Positions 21,883 through 34,167 of a stretch of 64,000 bases of DNA are shown piece after piece. The number at the start of each line of letters is the position of its first letter. The first letter of the stretch is position 1. The position numbers were made by a program, and so were the translations under genes. The notes below the pieces were generated by a model. It made no database searches and was not told the origin of the DNA. It saw only the letters and a list, made by a program, of their open reading frames with translations. Where the stretch lies: assembly GCF_020497125.1 (NCBI RefSeq), contig NC_059072.1:51246697-51310696 (forward strand), in the 5' to 3' direction. Source of the DNA: Mauremys mutica. Taxonomy: Eukaryota > Chordata > Testudines > Geoemydidae.

Positions 21883-24047
21883 TACTGAATTGTGGCTCAA
21901 GAGTTCATGTATCTTATTGACATGTTTAGTTTTAGATCTGTAAAAACCTTAGATTTCTCTTTGTCTCTCTGTACTCTCCTAAGAACCCATAGCAGTGAGG
22001 ATACAAACACTTCAGCATTTTTAGGCACATAAGTGTTAATATAAAAAGGTACCCTGAGCATGTTAATTAATAGTCCTGTGTCCTTATGACAGTAGAAGGT
22101 AGTAACTTTAAAGGTAAAATAGTGATAACTGCTTTCTAATATGTTTTTGTCAGTCACATTTTTGGATGGCATTTAATGTAATCAAGTTTTCTTTCAACCT
22201 TTGTTTAAAAGTAATGTCCTTTTTGAATTACTTTAAAAGTGTTGCTTCTTGCTTATTACTTTACATTTTCTGATGTATAGGCTCTGCACCCTGGTGCTAG
22301 TGGTAGTATTTCTAACTTGATTTCAGATCGTAGAGGGTGGTGAATGGGATGTTTCCAGTGTTTAGGGATCAGGGACTATGTTCCACATAGTCCCCTCTTA
22401 GCAGATCTGAAAGGTAAAGTTTATGGCAGCTGGGGGTGGGTGGGGAGGGGAGTCTGTTTGTTTGAATGGTAACCAGTTATCTCCAAGTGGATAAAGAAGC
22501 AGTGAGATTAGAGCAGTTAAAGGGGAGAAAATCTCATCTACAAGACTTTGAATCTTCAGATGTAAAGAACCAGCATGATTCTGTTTCTTAAAGCCCATTA
22601 ATACACAACTAGCTCTCAATAGGAGTTTAGAAAGAAGGAAAAGGGGCAGGGGGAAGAAGGGGCTTGCAGCACCATTTGAACTAAGGCTGCAAAAGAACAT
22701 TCATTTTGGGGGTACTTGCAGTGTTTTTTACAATTGACTCAAACACTGAAGAAGTTCAACCAGGCTATAAAATAAGGTTATTTAAAGCAGCAAAAATGGT
22801 GTTCAGTATTTAGGTTGGGACTGAATTTATTGCTTTGTAATACACAAAAGTCTGTAATAGGCTTGAAAAATGGTTGTTCAGAGACTAATTGCTGTTTGGT
22901 GTTTGTCATTATTTTGAAATGACATCAAAGGGAGCACATAATAGTCTTCTACACTAGCACCTTCATAATGGAAATGGTTTGTAATCCTTTGGAGTCCATG
23001 GGCATATATATGTCCTCAGAATTCCTTTGAGTAGCAAAGCTAACTGCATTAGGTTAGAACATGTTTATCATTTTGATAAGAAAGCAATAAAAATGTTTTA
23101 ATGAGACCTGTGCAAAGCCTTTGGTACAGTAAGAAAGAGCTTCTCAAGAGTTCTGCAAACCTACCTTAAGTGCAGTCCACTCTGCAGTGTACATCTCTAA
23201 CACATTATTTCCTTAGTGAATTGGCACCAATGCCACTCACATTATTAGATAGATGAGACTAATGCTACCAGGACTATTTCAAGTGTGCATGTTCTTTAGA
23301 CTGCATCAATGGATATGTTAACAAACTAAATTAAATTAGGTAAAAATGTACTGAGCTCACAATGTCTCCGAGCTGCTTATTCAACTTCTTGACTGTTCCC
23401 TCTTACCTTTCTGCCTTTTAACTTGGTAGAAAAGAACACTGTGGTTTCGTTCAGAAAGATTCTCAGAACAGTGAGAATGTATGCTAGTGGTATGTATGCA
23501 TATAATATCCTGTATACAGCCATCAGGAATACCCCTTAGGCATTTGAGACAGATACCACAGAATTAAAAGAAATCCTTTTCATGAATAACAAATTAAAAG
23601 TCAAAGGAGGGAGCAACAATACTGAGCAAATACGAAAATGCAGGAGAGAAAACAAAAAAATCAAATGGTGAAATGAGCAGTTGAATGGTAAAGAGAAGAA
23701 CACACATGTGCGCGCGCGCACACACACACAAATATCAATTATTACACTATATTTATCTGGCTTCCTGGCTGTTTTTGAAGGGTTATCTGGTAAGATTCTG
23801 GGAAAAAGAGGCCATTTGCATGGAAATCACAGAGCTCTCTGACTTTTACCTGCATTGTCTTCAGGAGTGGGCCATAGGCACCTCTATTTAACTTTAATGT
23901 CTCATGCCTGGAACGGATCTGTGAGTAATGTAGCACCTTTGTTTAATGCTACATGGCAGAATAAGGGTTGGACTGTCTGATGTACTAGATTTTTGGACAG
24001 CGATCAATACAGTGTGACAACACTTGGTCACACTAATGATTCTTTGA
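21883..24047. other. Unassigned DNA with a CA microsatellite
   Basis: No gene seen. An alternating CG/CA tract (GTGCGCGCGCGCACACACAC) lies at about 23708-23731; such sequence can adopt Z-DNA. Confidence 0.5.
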
Positions 24048-24055
24048 GTTGGAAG

Positions 24056-24329
24056 CAGGGCCGGCTCCAGACCCCAGCGCGCCAAGCGTGTGCTTGGGGT
24101 GGCATGCTGCGGGGGGGCGCTCTGCCTGTCGCCGGGAGGGCGGCAGGTGGCTCCTGTGGACCTCCCGCAGGCGTGCCTGCGGATGCTCCACTGGAGCCGC
24201 GGGGCCAGCAGACCCTCCACAGGCACGTCTGCAGGAGGTCCACCGGAGCCGCGGGACCAGTGACCGCCAGAGCGCCCCCCACGGCATGCCACCGTGCTTG
24301 GGGCGGCGAAATTGCTAGAGCCGCCCCTG
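24056..24329. mobile_element. GC-rich non-autonomous hAT element
   Basis: Ends CAGGGCCGGCTCCA and CTAGAGCCGCCCCTG with the perfect 8-bp duplication GTTGGAAG (24048-24055, 24330-24337). The interior has GCTTGGGGTGGCATG near the left and the related GCTTGGGGCGGCGAA near the right, and ACCGGAGCCGCGG-type repeats. Overlapping open frames on both strands are compositional. Confidence 0.92.
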
Positions 24330-24849
24330 GTTGGAAGATAGTGACTAGATAAATAACCAACAGAATTGAAGTGAGACTTGATTTTGGGTGCAATAACATG
24401 GTGAAATTAACCTAGTAGAGTTCTGTAAAGATGATTCCCTAAGAAGAGAGGAGATTTCTGCAATAATATATCTCTGTGTTTTTGAGACAATCAAGCATTA
24501 ATTCCAGTTTAGTCAATAGTTTTATACAACAATATGTACCTAAGTAGATATCCCTAATAATATGGTACAAAAACCCTACTTACCATTAGTATAGTTCTTT
24601 TTTTCTTATTTCCTTTACTCATATGTGATGTTTTCCATTACCACTTAAGCAATTCATGATAAAGATCCACCAATTTCTTGTTCAAACAACAATTCTTATA
24701 GACTTCCATTCTCCCTAGGCTGTCTCTCAAACACATCTTACAGTTACTTCAGAAGTCCATCTCAAAAGAGATAATGCTGTTGCAAATTGCTCTTTCTGTA
24801 AAGCATAGGCTGTTTTCTATTTGGATTTAAGATAACTGACCACATCATA

Positions 24850-24950
24850 AAAAGCAGCAAAGAGTCCCGTGGCACCTTATAGACTAACAGACATATTGGA
24901 GCATGAGCTTTCGTGGGTGAATACCCACTTCGTCGGATGCATGGCTACCC
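24850..24950 (-). mobile_element. PLE tail fragment
   Basis: Reads on the - strand: CCGACGA (24936 to 24930), a perfect stem II hairpin of the GTGGGT-ATTC-ACCCAC type, GAAA (24912 to 24909), GCTCATGCTCC and TTAGTCTATAAGGTGCCACG. Stem III (GC-UCAU-GC) is intact, but the first core U is C, so a hammerhead fold would be impaired. Confidence 0.75.
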
Positions 24951-26560
24951 CTCTGATACTTGACCACATCATTGTTTTTTGGTTTTGATTTTTTCTTTCT
25001 GAAATACTAGTGCAAGTAGGTGTGCATTTTCTCTGCTCCAGTGAACAGTTGTGCTTTTTTACTGCTTTCAGTTATGATTGCTATGATATCTTCATTGTTC
25101 ACAACATTAATTCTTTGTGTTGGTTTGATCAAATACTATAATACAAGTCATCAGTGTGATGTATTTTAGCAACTGGACTGTGAAAGATACAAAGGAGGGT
25201 TCTGCAGTACTTCAAAAAAATTGCACTATAGTGCCACTGAAGTTTAGTTCAACCCAGGATGGCAAGAACAAAATCATTAATTAGTAGTTATATGCCTATC
25301 TTAACTGTGTTTTCCATCTACACGCTCCAGCAGTCAGTGTCATATGAAGAATACTTTAGTTAGATAGTTCTTTGTGGAGTGCATATGTGGTGTTTGTGGG
25401 TTTTTTTGGTTTGGTTTGGTTTGTTTTTTTGCCAGTCGTGAGGAAATATTCAAGCAGATATTGATAATGTGTCATTCATGATTAAAGGCTTCAAAGAGCA
25501 GATAATAGTGCTGAATTATATTACAGTAGCACCAAATGGTGATAGGTGCTATATGGACATATAGGCAGATCCCTCGGAGTTTATGGCCAAGGTTTTCAAC
25601 TGACTAGTGATTTTTGGGTACCCAATTTGAGGCATCTTAAAAAGCCTGGGGTTTTTCCCCCCAGAGAGTGAATGCTTTGCACTTCTGAAAAATCAGACCC
25701 CTTAAAGATGTCTCCAATCAGGCACTCCTCACTCTAGTCACTCTTGAAAATGTTGGCATATAATCTAAAAAGCCTTGTCATTTCCATGGCTCTTAACCAG
25801 AATAATCATATAAACTATCCCCACATGTCCCTCTATTTAACCATTGTTAATTGGCTTATTTGTGGTAGGTATTGCATCAAATCCTTTCTTAAAGAAGGAT
25901 TTGAATGAGAAGAGAATAGTTGCCTTATGGACCAGCTCAGGGGGCTATTTCACTTGTGTAGTGCATTCTGTGCCAAGCCCAGTTTGTACATTGAACTAAA
26001 TGAGTCAAAGCACTAGTGCCAGTATTGGATGTTGGCCTGGAGAACACTAGGGTTCCTGTGTAGCATGCATGCATTATTAAAAGGCACTGCAGTGAAAATG
26101 CAAGTGCAAGGGCAGAAAAGATAATGCTTCTGATGCTCCTATCTGAGCCTCCTCTGCTTATGCTTATGGTTCTGGAAAACTCAGGGAAATGCTGCTCAGA
26201 AGATATACAGCATGGCTCTTGAAATGAACCCGTTTCCTTTCCCCCTAGATGTTGTTGGGTAGGCTTGTCCATCTGTCTTGCAAGGGAGATAAAACAACAT
26301 TTCTACAATTTGAACCAGTAATCCAGGCCTGACGGGTTACTTTCCGACTTTCCTAGTAGACAGGATTTCTACAGTAATTTACAGACCAAATCATTTTTGC
26401 ACATCCTGGGTGTCTCCAGCTTCATGCCACCACCCTTGTTTTACTTTTTTAGGGAGTAAGATTAATTTTTTTTTCAGTTTTTTCATCCCTTGTCCCCAGT
26501 CCTCTGAGACTGTTACTGTAATGTTCAGTACAAAAAAATAAAATTACAATCAAATTAATC
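24951..26560. other. Unassigned DNA
   Basis: No gene seen. A stretch at about 25590-25700 (TTTTTGGGTACCCAATTTGA and nearby) looks like an old amniote interspersed repeat related to 51330-51515. Confidence 0.4.
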
Positions 26561-26700
26561 TTTGTTATGTTATTTGTATTGTGGTACCTTCTGGGAGCCC
26601 GAGACATGGATTAGGACCCCGTTCTACTAGGTGGCGTATAAACACAGAACAAAAGGATGGTCTTTGCCACAAAGAACTTACAGTCTAAATAATACTTGGA
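26560..26700 (+). repeat. Interspersed repeat (family R1), copy 1
   Basis: TTATTTGTATTGTGGTACC, then CATGGATTAGGACCCCGTTC, TATAAACACAGAACAAAAGG and AAAGAACTTACAGTCTAAAT. The same ordered blocks occur in weaker copies at 37968-38070 and 52500-52650. Class not known to me. Confidence 0.7.
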
Positions 26701-28393
26701 CTATCCCGTAGAAGCAAAATGAACAAAATACCCTCCCTTCCCAATCACTGTAACCTGAAACCACGGGGGAGGCTTTCTTCATTCTGCCCAGCCAATAAGC
26801 ATGTTATCAGTTTTGACTCCAGCTCTGAGGAAAGAAAATTCTGTGATTATTTCAGAGAAAAAGCAAGAGATTGAAATCCCGCTGTACGCGTTTACTTCAG
26901 GCTGCTCTGACTGCTTCTGGCTCATCTACTTTAAGTGCATTTGCATAGTTCCCTCAGCGCTCCCCTTGTTAAAACACTCATAACTGAGGGAGGGAGAGGA
27001 CCAAAAGGCGGGAGGGAAGGTCTTGCATGTATTCTGCGTGCAGATGCAGTAAATAGGCACAGGTTCAGCCTCTTCAGCTTCCCCAAACCCCATTCACTCT
27101 GTGGTGCCAATATTGTTTGCAGACCAATATTGCCATGAAGTGGGGAATTCCTCCAGACCTGAATGTTACTCTTGGTTCCTTCCTGGCACTAGTGCTTTAT
27201 AATGACTTACTGGGCCAAGATGCATGATTGTGGAAAGCTCCACAGAAGGCAAGAGAATTTTCTTAGCTGACAATTCAGGAGATGAGATGTTCCTGTTATT
27301 AATGACTATAAATAGGTGAAGGAAGGCTTGTTTAAAATGTTCTAGCTCTGGGAATACAGGAATTCCATGTAGCCCAATATCTTGTCTGCAAGAGTGCCCA
27401 GAGTCAGATACTTCAGAGGGAGGTGTAAAAAGCCCTGCAGTAGGCACTGTGTAAAACCCATTAGGTCATTTGATCTGTTGCAATACTAGCACAGAGAGTA
27501 TGTAAGGGAATAACCTATTGGTCCCAACTTCCCTTTTCAGAAACTAATGAATTCTCAGAGTGGTGGTAATTGTAATTTTCCCTTCCCTATTCATTTCAGC
27601 TAAAGAATATTGCTATGCAGATCCCAATAGTGCCTTGGACTGGTGAATCTGAAAATGAAAAAATAGGATTTTACCTGATAACAGTGACATACAAAGGAAG
27701 TAGAAATAGAGATTGTTGGCTTCCACCGAATTCTTGCTGTATGATGAATAAAGAAGGCTTGAAAAGTTTGGCTTTTTTTTACTTTTTACGGTTTTATCTT
27801 AAACTATCAGGAATGCCAAGCCTGATTTTCTGTGGCTTTGCTGCATGTTTTCTTAAGGGATTCTGTGTAATGGGAGCTTTTCAGTCTATGATTGAAGAGA
27901 CAGAGGATGTTGAACCTCCTATCAAACAGATCACTTACACTCTCTGTCAGGCTTCACTTGATTGAAATCCTGCCAGTTCTCCTGCCATCCCTAAAGACTT
28001 CCAGGAAAACAGGGTAGGCAAGATGTGAATTTCTTGTGTTTGTGTTTTTAAAAGTATGTGTGTGAACACAGCCCATAGCCACTGAGAGTCCTTCCCCCTC
28101 TCATTCTTGTTTGTATTGGGGGGTTTGTAACCAAAACAGGAAACCTGTCTCATTATACATTGTAAAGAACCCAAAAAGGGGCAGAGAGACCTTCCCTGCA
28201 TCCCATCCTGTATGCTATATCTGAACCTTGCATACACCAATTTGGGATGATTGCCCTCTATGATCATGCATTTTTTCATTTCCTTCTTCTGTCTTGGTGA
28301 GCAGCGTAAGTGTTTTGGAGTCCATTTAGTTTATTTCCTTTATTAGCTTCCTAGCTAATTTTTTTCATAAAATATTGTAGATGTGTAAGTTTT
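26701..28393. other. Unassigned DNA
   Basis: A 116-codon open frame at 27615-27965 has no recognisable domain, and its neighbours give no support. I see no supported gene. Confidence 0.4.
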
Positions 28394-28401
28394 GTGGGAA
28401 G

Positions 28402-28526
28402 TAGGGTGACCAGATGTCCCGATTTTATAGGGACGGTACTGATTTTTCGGGGCTTTTTCTTATATAGGCATCTATTACCACCCACTCCATGTCCCGATTT
28501 TTTACACTTGCTATCTGGTCACCCTA
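28402..28526. mobile_element. Short hAT MITE (family B), second copy
   Basis: Ends TAGGGTGACCAGA and TCTGGTCACCCTA. The 8-bp duplication has one mismatch: GTGGGAAG (28394-28401) and GTGGGAGG (28527-28534). Very similar to 7905-8027. Confidence 0.93.
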
Positions 28527-28534
28527 GTGGGAGG

Positions 28535-30137
28535 AAGGTGAAAACTGGATAATGATCCATAGGCACCAAAACTCTTAGGCTAGCCGATGCTGTACATCAA
28601 TTAAGAATGTTTGAATAAAATCCTAATTAGTGTAAATGAGATTAAAAAATCAGTTACACTTAATCTTTCCTTTGTATATTGTCTCTGAGCTAGAGAATTA
28701 ATTCTCCTTCATTTCACCTGAATGTAAACAGGATATTAAGCAATATTATTCTCCACTTTAAAGGCTTCACACTAAAGGATCTGGAAAGTTTCAGATTTAA
28801 CAATCTTAACTTTCCCTGTACTAGAACTTTTTGTTGTATCTGTGGCAATAGCTCCATTTTGAGCCAGGTAGCCCATACATTTTATTTTTGTTTTGAATTA
28901 CCATGTGAGGTTTTTTTTGGGGGGGGGCGGGGTTGGGGAGGGGATGTTGTTCTGTTTTTTGTTTTAGTGAATTGATTGGTTGTGAAGGTTGTCCAAGCTC
29001 TCTTCCTTGACGATATGCCCAAACCCTAACCTTGATGGATCTTCTCTAAGGACAAGAGGTTACTTCCGTCTCCATGCCTCTTTGAGACTGCCAATGAGGG
29101 GGCCAGTAATTGTTTTTGTGACATGAGTGTCTGTTAGGAACTGATTCAGGATCACCAATTCATTTTGCACAGGCTATTGAACAGCCATCATGAGGGGAAT
29201 GTTAAACATTGTTAATCTTGTAGCTTTCAGATTGATGACCTAGAGGTTAAAAACTTAGTTGTGTTACTCAGGCTCATACAGTCCCACTAGCCAGCTTTTT
29301 TTTGGAACTGAGCCCTTGTTCAACCAGTGCATTTATAATCATTAAATTAATGATAAATACTGTTTGGGGGTGGGGGTGTTGGGGGAAGTCATATGAATTA
29401 AAGGTCTCCCAAATCCAGTTAACTCTCTGTTAAAATTATTTTGCAGTTTATAATCCTGCAGGGGGCAATTTCCCTTTTTCAGACCAATTCTACAGCATGC
29501 CAAGAACCCTCAACTCCCATTAAAGTCAGTAGGAGTTGTAGTTGTTCAGTGCCTCACAGAATTGGGCCTCTTGCATATGTCTTCAGCTGTAACAATAGCT
29601 ACACAGGTGTAACAGCAGGAGACTATAGCTCTCATTATATATGCTAATAAGTACAGAAACTAATGACTATAACTTTGCAAACCTACTGTAGCAGTAATAA
29701 ACCTTTTACAAAAGTTTCTCAGTTTAATATTGTATTTAGTAATTTCATTGTCATGTGTTTTGCATGCAGAGATGGTTGTGCACTGAACAATTGCAGTGAA
29801 ACAAGGTGATGATAGAGCAGTTATTCAGGGTCTGGGATGGCACTGCTTCAACTAAAGTGTACTTCCCTAGCTCCTTGCTCAACATTGTACAAGGCAAAGT
29901 ACTTCATGCATCATTCATACTTCTATAGATCAACTGGAGTGTATGCAGAGTTTGGTACGCTTATGAGCCAAACTGTTAATTGTGTTTCAGTGATGGTGAG
30001 ATTTAAGGGATTTGGTGAAGACAAAGTATTACGGCTGACATGACTAGTGCATAACTATATGTGCCTGGGACTGGCAGTGCCCGTGTAATGTATGGCAAGG
30101 ATGCTTCATAAGTATATATTGTGTAGAATCTACTGTG
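28535..30137. other. Unassigned DNA
   Basis: No gene seen. A G-rich run lies at about 28919-28940. About 29440-29640 resembles an old reptile interspersed repeat. Confidence 0.4.
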
Positions 30138-30139
30138 TA

Positions 30140-30468
30140 CAGTAGAATCTCAGAGCTGCGAACACCAGTTACAAATTGACCAGTCAACCACACACTTCAT
30201 TTGGAACCAGAAGTATGCAATCAGGCAGCAGCAGAGCCGCCCTCCACCCCGCCCCCAAAGCCAATACAGAACAGTAGTGTGTTAAAAAGGGGGAGGGAGG
30301 GAGCAGCATTTTTCTTCTGCATAGTAAAGTTCCAAAGTTGTATTAAGTCAGTGTTCAGTTGTAAACTTTTGAAAGAACAACCCTGATGTTTTGTTTAGAT
30401 TTACGAACATTTCAGAGTTAGGAACAACCTCCATTCTCAAGCTATTCGTAACTCTGAGGTTCTTCTAA
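30140..30468. mobile_element. Mariner/Tigger-like non-autonomous element
   Basis: The left end CAGTAGAATCTCAGAG and the right end CTCTGAGGTTCTTCTA are inverted. TA precedes the left end (30138-30139); the right end is worn, so the second TA is uncertain. The ends are followed by GCGAACAC and preceded by TTCGTAA, a pattern of Tigger-like MITEs. No transposase sequence. Confidence 0.65.
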
Positions 30469-31764
30469 TGTTTTTTGTTACTGGAAGAGTTCTTGCTTTT
30501 GCTCACTAGTATTATTTATAAAGAAAGATACGAAAACACATACTTGCGTGTGTGTGTGTGTGTGTGTGTGAAACTGGTCTTCTTTGAGGATTCCTAAAAT
30601 ATTGCAGAAACAACAAAATCAGTTTAACTTGTTACATTTGTTTATTGCATATTCCATATGTAGACTATATATTACCATTCCTTATAAGTATTCTCTTAAC
30701 ATTAATCACTAATTTCACTTACCTTCTTTTAAACTTTTCTGTTCATGTGCAATTACTATATAGGTAATGTAGCTACCTAGGGTTTTTTAATTGGTATATT
30801 AATAGTGTGATTGCAATTTTGGGGGGAGCGAGGAAGGTGAAAAAGTCAAGCAGACTTTAAATACTGAAAAACTTTAGTAAAGAATTTGTTTTTGTTTGTT
30901 TTTTGGCTTTCACTTTACTAACCTACTTTACATAGAAAACGGGACAGAGTTCAGTTATTCAGCTCACTCCTTGCAATGCCCTATTGATTTTTTTTCCCCC
31001 ATCCCCCTTTCTGAGCAGCTTCACATGCAGTAAAATCAAACATGTCCATCTACTGCACATGCAGTGGTGTCGGGCATGTTGATCAAATGAGAAAAAGATG
31101 TCCAAAGTCTCTTCGTTGAGTACTTTTGGAAATAAAGCAGCAGCAGCATATTCAGTCATATTTTTATTAAAAATATTTTGCATTCTCTTCATGGAAGATC
31201 AAGACATTGACACTAACAAATACTTTGGGCAGAAAAGACTGTTTAAAAGAAGTACAGACTAATGTTTGCTGTTAACAGTTTTCAAAGTCTCAATATCAAA
31301 TATCCTTATCAGTGAATGTCTATTAGCGGCAACTATTTGATATGGACAATGGGTTTTGATATTCTTTTAATCTTATTTTAGTAACAAAAGAGTGTAGATT
31401 TCTTTCTTAAGACTCAGATTAATTAATAAAAATTAAGAGAATAAAGTCAATATTGACACTGAGATTGATTTTTTTTTTTAAGTGTGTCCAGAAACAAGAC
31501 CAGCTCAGCATATTTAGGTTTTGCAAAACTTGTGTGCAAGAACCTCATCCAGAGGGTCTTGAAGTGGAGTACTATAAATAATCAAGGAAACCACATGTCT
31601 TAGATCTGCAAAGCATGCATGAAAATGTGTGCAGAACTAGTTCAGGCTTCCCTTCTTGTGGTATGTAAGCTATTTAAATAAATCTGCCTGCTAATATCTC
31701 TGTAGTGAAAGGTAATTTTACTAGCAAGCAGCCTAATGGTGGAAATGTGTTCTTTATGCGTTAC
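30469..31764. other. Unassigned AT-rich DNA
   Basis: No supported gene. A (TG)n microsatellite lies at about 30545-30570. Confidence 0.5.
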
Positions 31765-31791
31765 TAAGGGCTTGGCTACACTTACAAGTTG

Positions 31792-31970
31792 CAGCGCTGG
31801 TTGAGGCTTTCCAGCGCTGCAATTACACCCCGTCCACACTTGCAGGGCACAACCAGCGCTGCAACTCCCTGGTTGCAGCGCTGGCTGAAAACCCATCCCG
31901 GCAGGGGTATAAGGAGTGCAGCGCTGGTGATCCAGCGCTGCTCAGCAGGTGTGGACACTCACCAGCGCTT
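31792..31970. promoter_or_regulatory. Left cluster of CAGCGCTG palindromes
   Basis: Six perfect copies of the octamer CAGCGCTG start at 31792, 31812, 31854, 31876, 31919 and 31933, and a seventh imperfect one (CAGCGCTT) starts near 31963. The octamer is its own reverse complement. The first copy lies inside the TIR. These are probable binding sites for the transposase or its Myb-like partner; that role is inferred. Confidence 0.7.
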
Positions 31971-32157
31971 TAATTGTCCTCCAGGGAATAAGGAGGTATC
32001 CCAGAATTCCTGTTCAGCCACTCTGCTCATCAGTTTGCACTCTACTGCTCTTGCCTCAGGTGACCCGCCCTTCAAATGCCCCGGGAATTTTAAAAATCTC
32101 CTTCCTGTTTGCTGCAGCCAGGTGTGGAGTGCAATCAGTTAATCTTTCCAGGTGACC

Positions 32158-33926
32158 ATGCCTCCACGTGGCAAACGAGCCCCAGCATGGAGCAATGGCG
32201 AGCTGATGGACCTCATCAGTGTTTGGGGTGAGGAATCTGTGCAGGCACAGCTGCGCTCCGGCCGTAGGAATTACGATATCTTTGAGCAGATATCAAGGGC
32301 CATGCTGGATAGGGGCCATGATCGGGACGCACTACAATGCAGGGTGAAAGTTAAAGAGCTGCGGAGTGCCTATTACAAAGCCCGCGAGGGGAATCGCCGA
32401 TCCGGAGCTGCCCCCACGACCTGCCGTTTTTACAGGGAGATGGACAAGATACTTGGGGGTGACCCCACTGCCAATCCCAGGATAACGATGGACACTTCTG
32501 AGCAGGCTGGGGGACAGGAGGCGGAGGCGGAGGCGGAGGCGGCGGCGGGGGGGGGAGGAAACCGCGAGTGAAGCTACTGGGATGGGGGAAGACACCCCAG
32601 AGTGGGCATGCAGCCAGGAGCTCTTCTCAAGCCAGGAGGAAAGTACCCAATCGCAGCAGCCAGCAGTTGCAGAAGGACAAGCAGAGGAGCGGGTTAACGG
32701 TAAGCGGCTTTTATTTTCTGGGTGGAAATGTTTCTGGAGAGGAAGGGGGGTTATGGCTGCATGCATGCCAGCCTCTAGATGTGGAATAGCCCGTTGATGT
32801 GGTCTATCACGTCGCGGTAATCTGCTTCAGTTATCTCAGCAAAAGTTTCATCCAGAGCGTGGGCAATATGCCTGCGCAGGTTTATAGGCAGAGCCACTGT
32901 GTCCCTTGTCCCAGTGACGGTGACGCGTCCGCGCCACTGTGCTGCCAGTGGTGGGGGGACCATTTCTGAACACAGGCAAGCCGCGTAGGGTCCCGGGCGG
33001 AATCCACATTGCTCTAAAAGAGCCTCCCGCTGTTCCCTAGTGACTCGCAGCAAGGAGACATCTTCCAGGATTAACTCCTGTGAAAAATGTTGGGAGACTC
33101 TTTAGTGAAGAGATAGGGAGATAAGATCACCCCTGCAGCTGCATCTTCACTCAACCCCTCTAGCACTCCAGATTACCCGAAGCAACCAGCTCCCCTCTAT
33201 CACTCAAGCCCCACTTCTCCCTCTATAAGCACCCCTCACTCACCATTTCGTGGCTTCTGCTGTGTTATGCGTTTGGGAAAAGAATGCTAAAGTGAGAACT
33301 CCCTCAGTGTAACAATTCATGTCTGGAGATAGTGAATACAATGCTGCCCGTGTTAAATGTTGTCATTTCTGTGTTTCTACAGTGACCTTGACTACTGGAC
33401 TGCCCAGATGTTCAACATCACAGAGGCTTCAAAATTTGAGAAAAAATCCCCGAAAGAGCAAAGAGGACATGCTGAAAACTGTTCTTCATCACTCTGCTAC
33501 AGAGAGAAAGGAATTGAAGGAGTGGAGAGAGAAGGAAAGCAAGATCCGCCAGAGGGAAAGCAGGATCCGCAAGAGAAATGCAGTGGCCAAAAGGAAAAGC
33601 ACAGAGCAGCTTCTAAGCATCCTGTCGCGCCAAGCGGACTCTATCGAGTCACTCGTTGCCATGCAAGTAGAGCACTACCGTGCTACTCCCCCCCCCCGTC
33701 CCAAAGCTTTTTGCCTTGTGCCCCAATGTCAGCTCAAACCACCTTTCCCCAGCATTCAGGTTCTTACCACCACCAGCTGCCTCCAACACCTGTACGCTCA
33801 CCAACCAGCCCTGATACCTACCACCCTTACCCTCTGCACTCAACCCCCATCACCATGCAGTATATGCACCCTGAAGTGCAGGATTCGTTAAACAGCACTC
33901 CAGACAGGACATATGCAAACTTGTGA
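32158..33926 (+). pseudogene. Harbinger Myb/SANT-like DNA-binding gene, two exons, frameshifted
   Basis: This is the partner protein of Harbinger transposases; in known systems it binds DNA and helps bring the transposase to the nucleus and the ends. The ATG at 32158 has A at -3. Exon 1 (to 32699) encodes a trihelix-like Myb domain in the first 95 residues (APAWSNGELMDLI, LQCRVKVKELRSAY, CRFYREMDKIL) and an acidic Glu/Ala run. The donor GTAAGC starts at 32700 and the acceptor TTTCTACAG ends at 33382. The join keeps the frame of the exon 2 coiled-coil/basic region (KRKSTEQLLSILSRQ). Two frameshifts fall in homopolymers, a G run near 32550 and a C run near 33690; otherwise the frames are open. 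AATAAA is at 34013. Likely decayed, unless the indels are assembly errors. Confidence 0.85.
32775..33246 (-). CDS. Nested antisense two-exon gene of unknown function
   Basis: Exon 2 (33077 down to 32775) is an uninterrupted 100-codon frame ending FHI and TAG. It follows a good acceptor (ATTTTTCACAG, AG at 33079-33078). About 166 bp upstream is ATG (33246-33244) followed directly by the donor GTGAGT. Joining the two puts ATG in frame with GAG, the first codon of exon 2. An in-frame TAA lies six codons before that ATG, so it is the natural start. The product would be about 101 residues: it starts MELILEDVSLLRV and later has CGFRPGPYAACLCSEM and ADYRDVIDHINGLF. I recognise no family. It lies wholly inside the Myb-like gene's intron on the other strand and, unlike both neighbours, has no frameshift. 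Alternative: a terminal exon of a longer - strand transcript. Confidence 0.6.
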
Positions 33927-34012
33927 CTGTACAGTTCACCAACCCACACCCCTGCCCTCTTGTGTTCATGAAATGTTGTGTGTCTGTCTGTCAAGGAAGT
34001 TTTTTTCTTTTC

Positions 34013-34049
34013 AATAAAACAATTCTTGGCTTTGAAAACAGTCTTTATT
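34013..34049. terminator. Facing poly(A) signals of the two Harbinger genes
   Basis: AATAAA at 34013-34018 serves the + strand Myb-like gene. TTTATT at 34044-34049 is AATAAA on the - strand for the transposase. The two transcripts would therefore end almost back to back or overlap slightly. Confidence 0.65.
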
Positions 34050-34167
34050 ATAGCAGATAGTGAAAGATACCTTAGCCCAGTAAAGAAAGAGGCACTGCAA
34101 ATCATTTTAGGGATAATAGAATAACAGTGTAAACAGTGCAATTCACTCCCATGCAAGGCAGCAAACA

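Noticed and set aside
27615..27965. 116-residue + strand frame as a host exon
   Set aside because: No recognisable domain, no splice signals that help, and no supporting neighbours. A chance frame is more likely.
32332..32766. 144-residue - strand frame opposite the Myb-like exon
   Set aside because: It is antisense to a recognised coding exon, with low-complexity Ser/Arg/Leu content; a shadow frame. Unlike the frame at 32775-33077 it has no splice logic.
33357..33926. 189-residue + strand frame taken as one protein
   Set aside because: Only its end, after the C run near 33690, continues the Myb-like protein. Its first part is out of frame with the spliced product.
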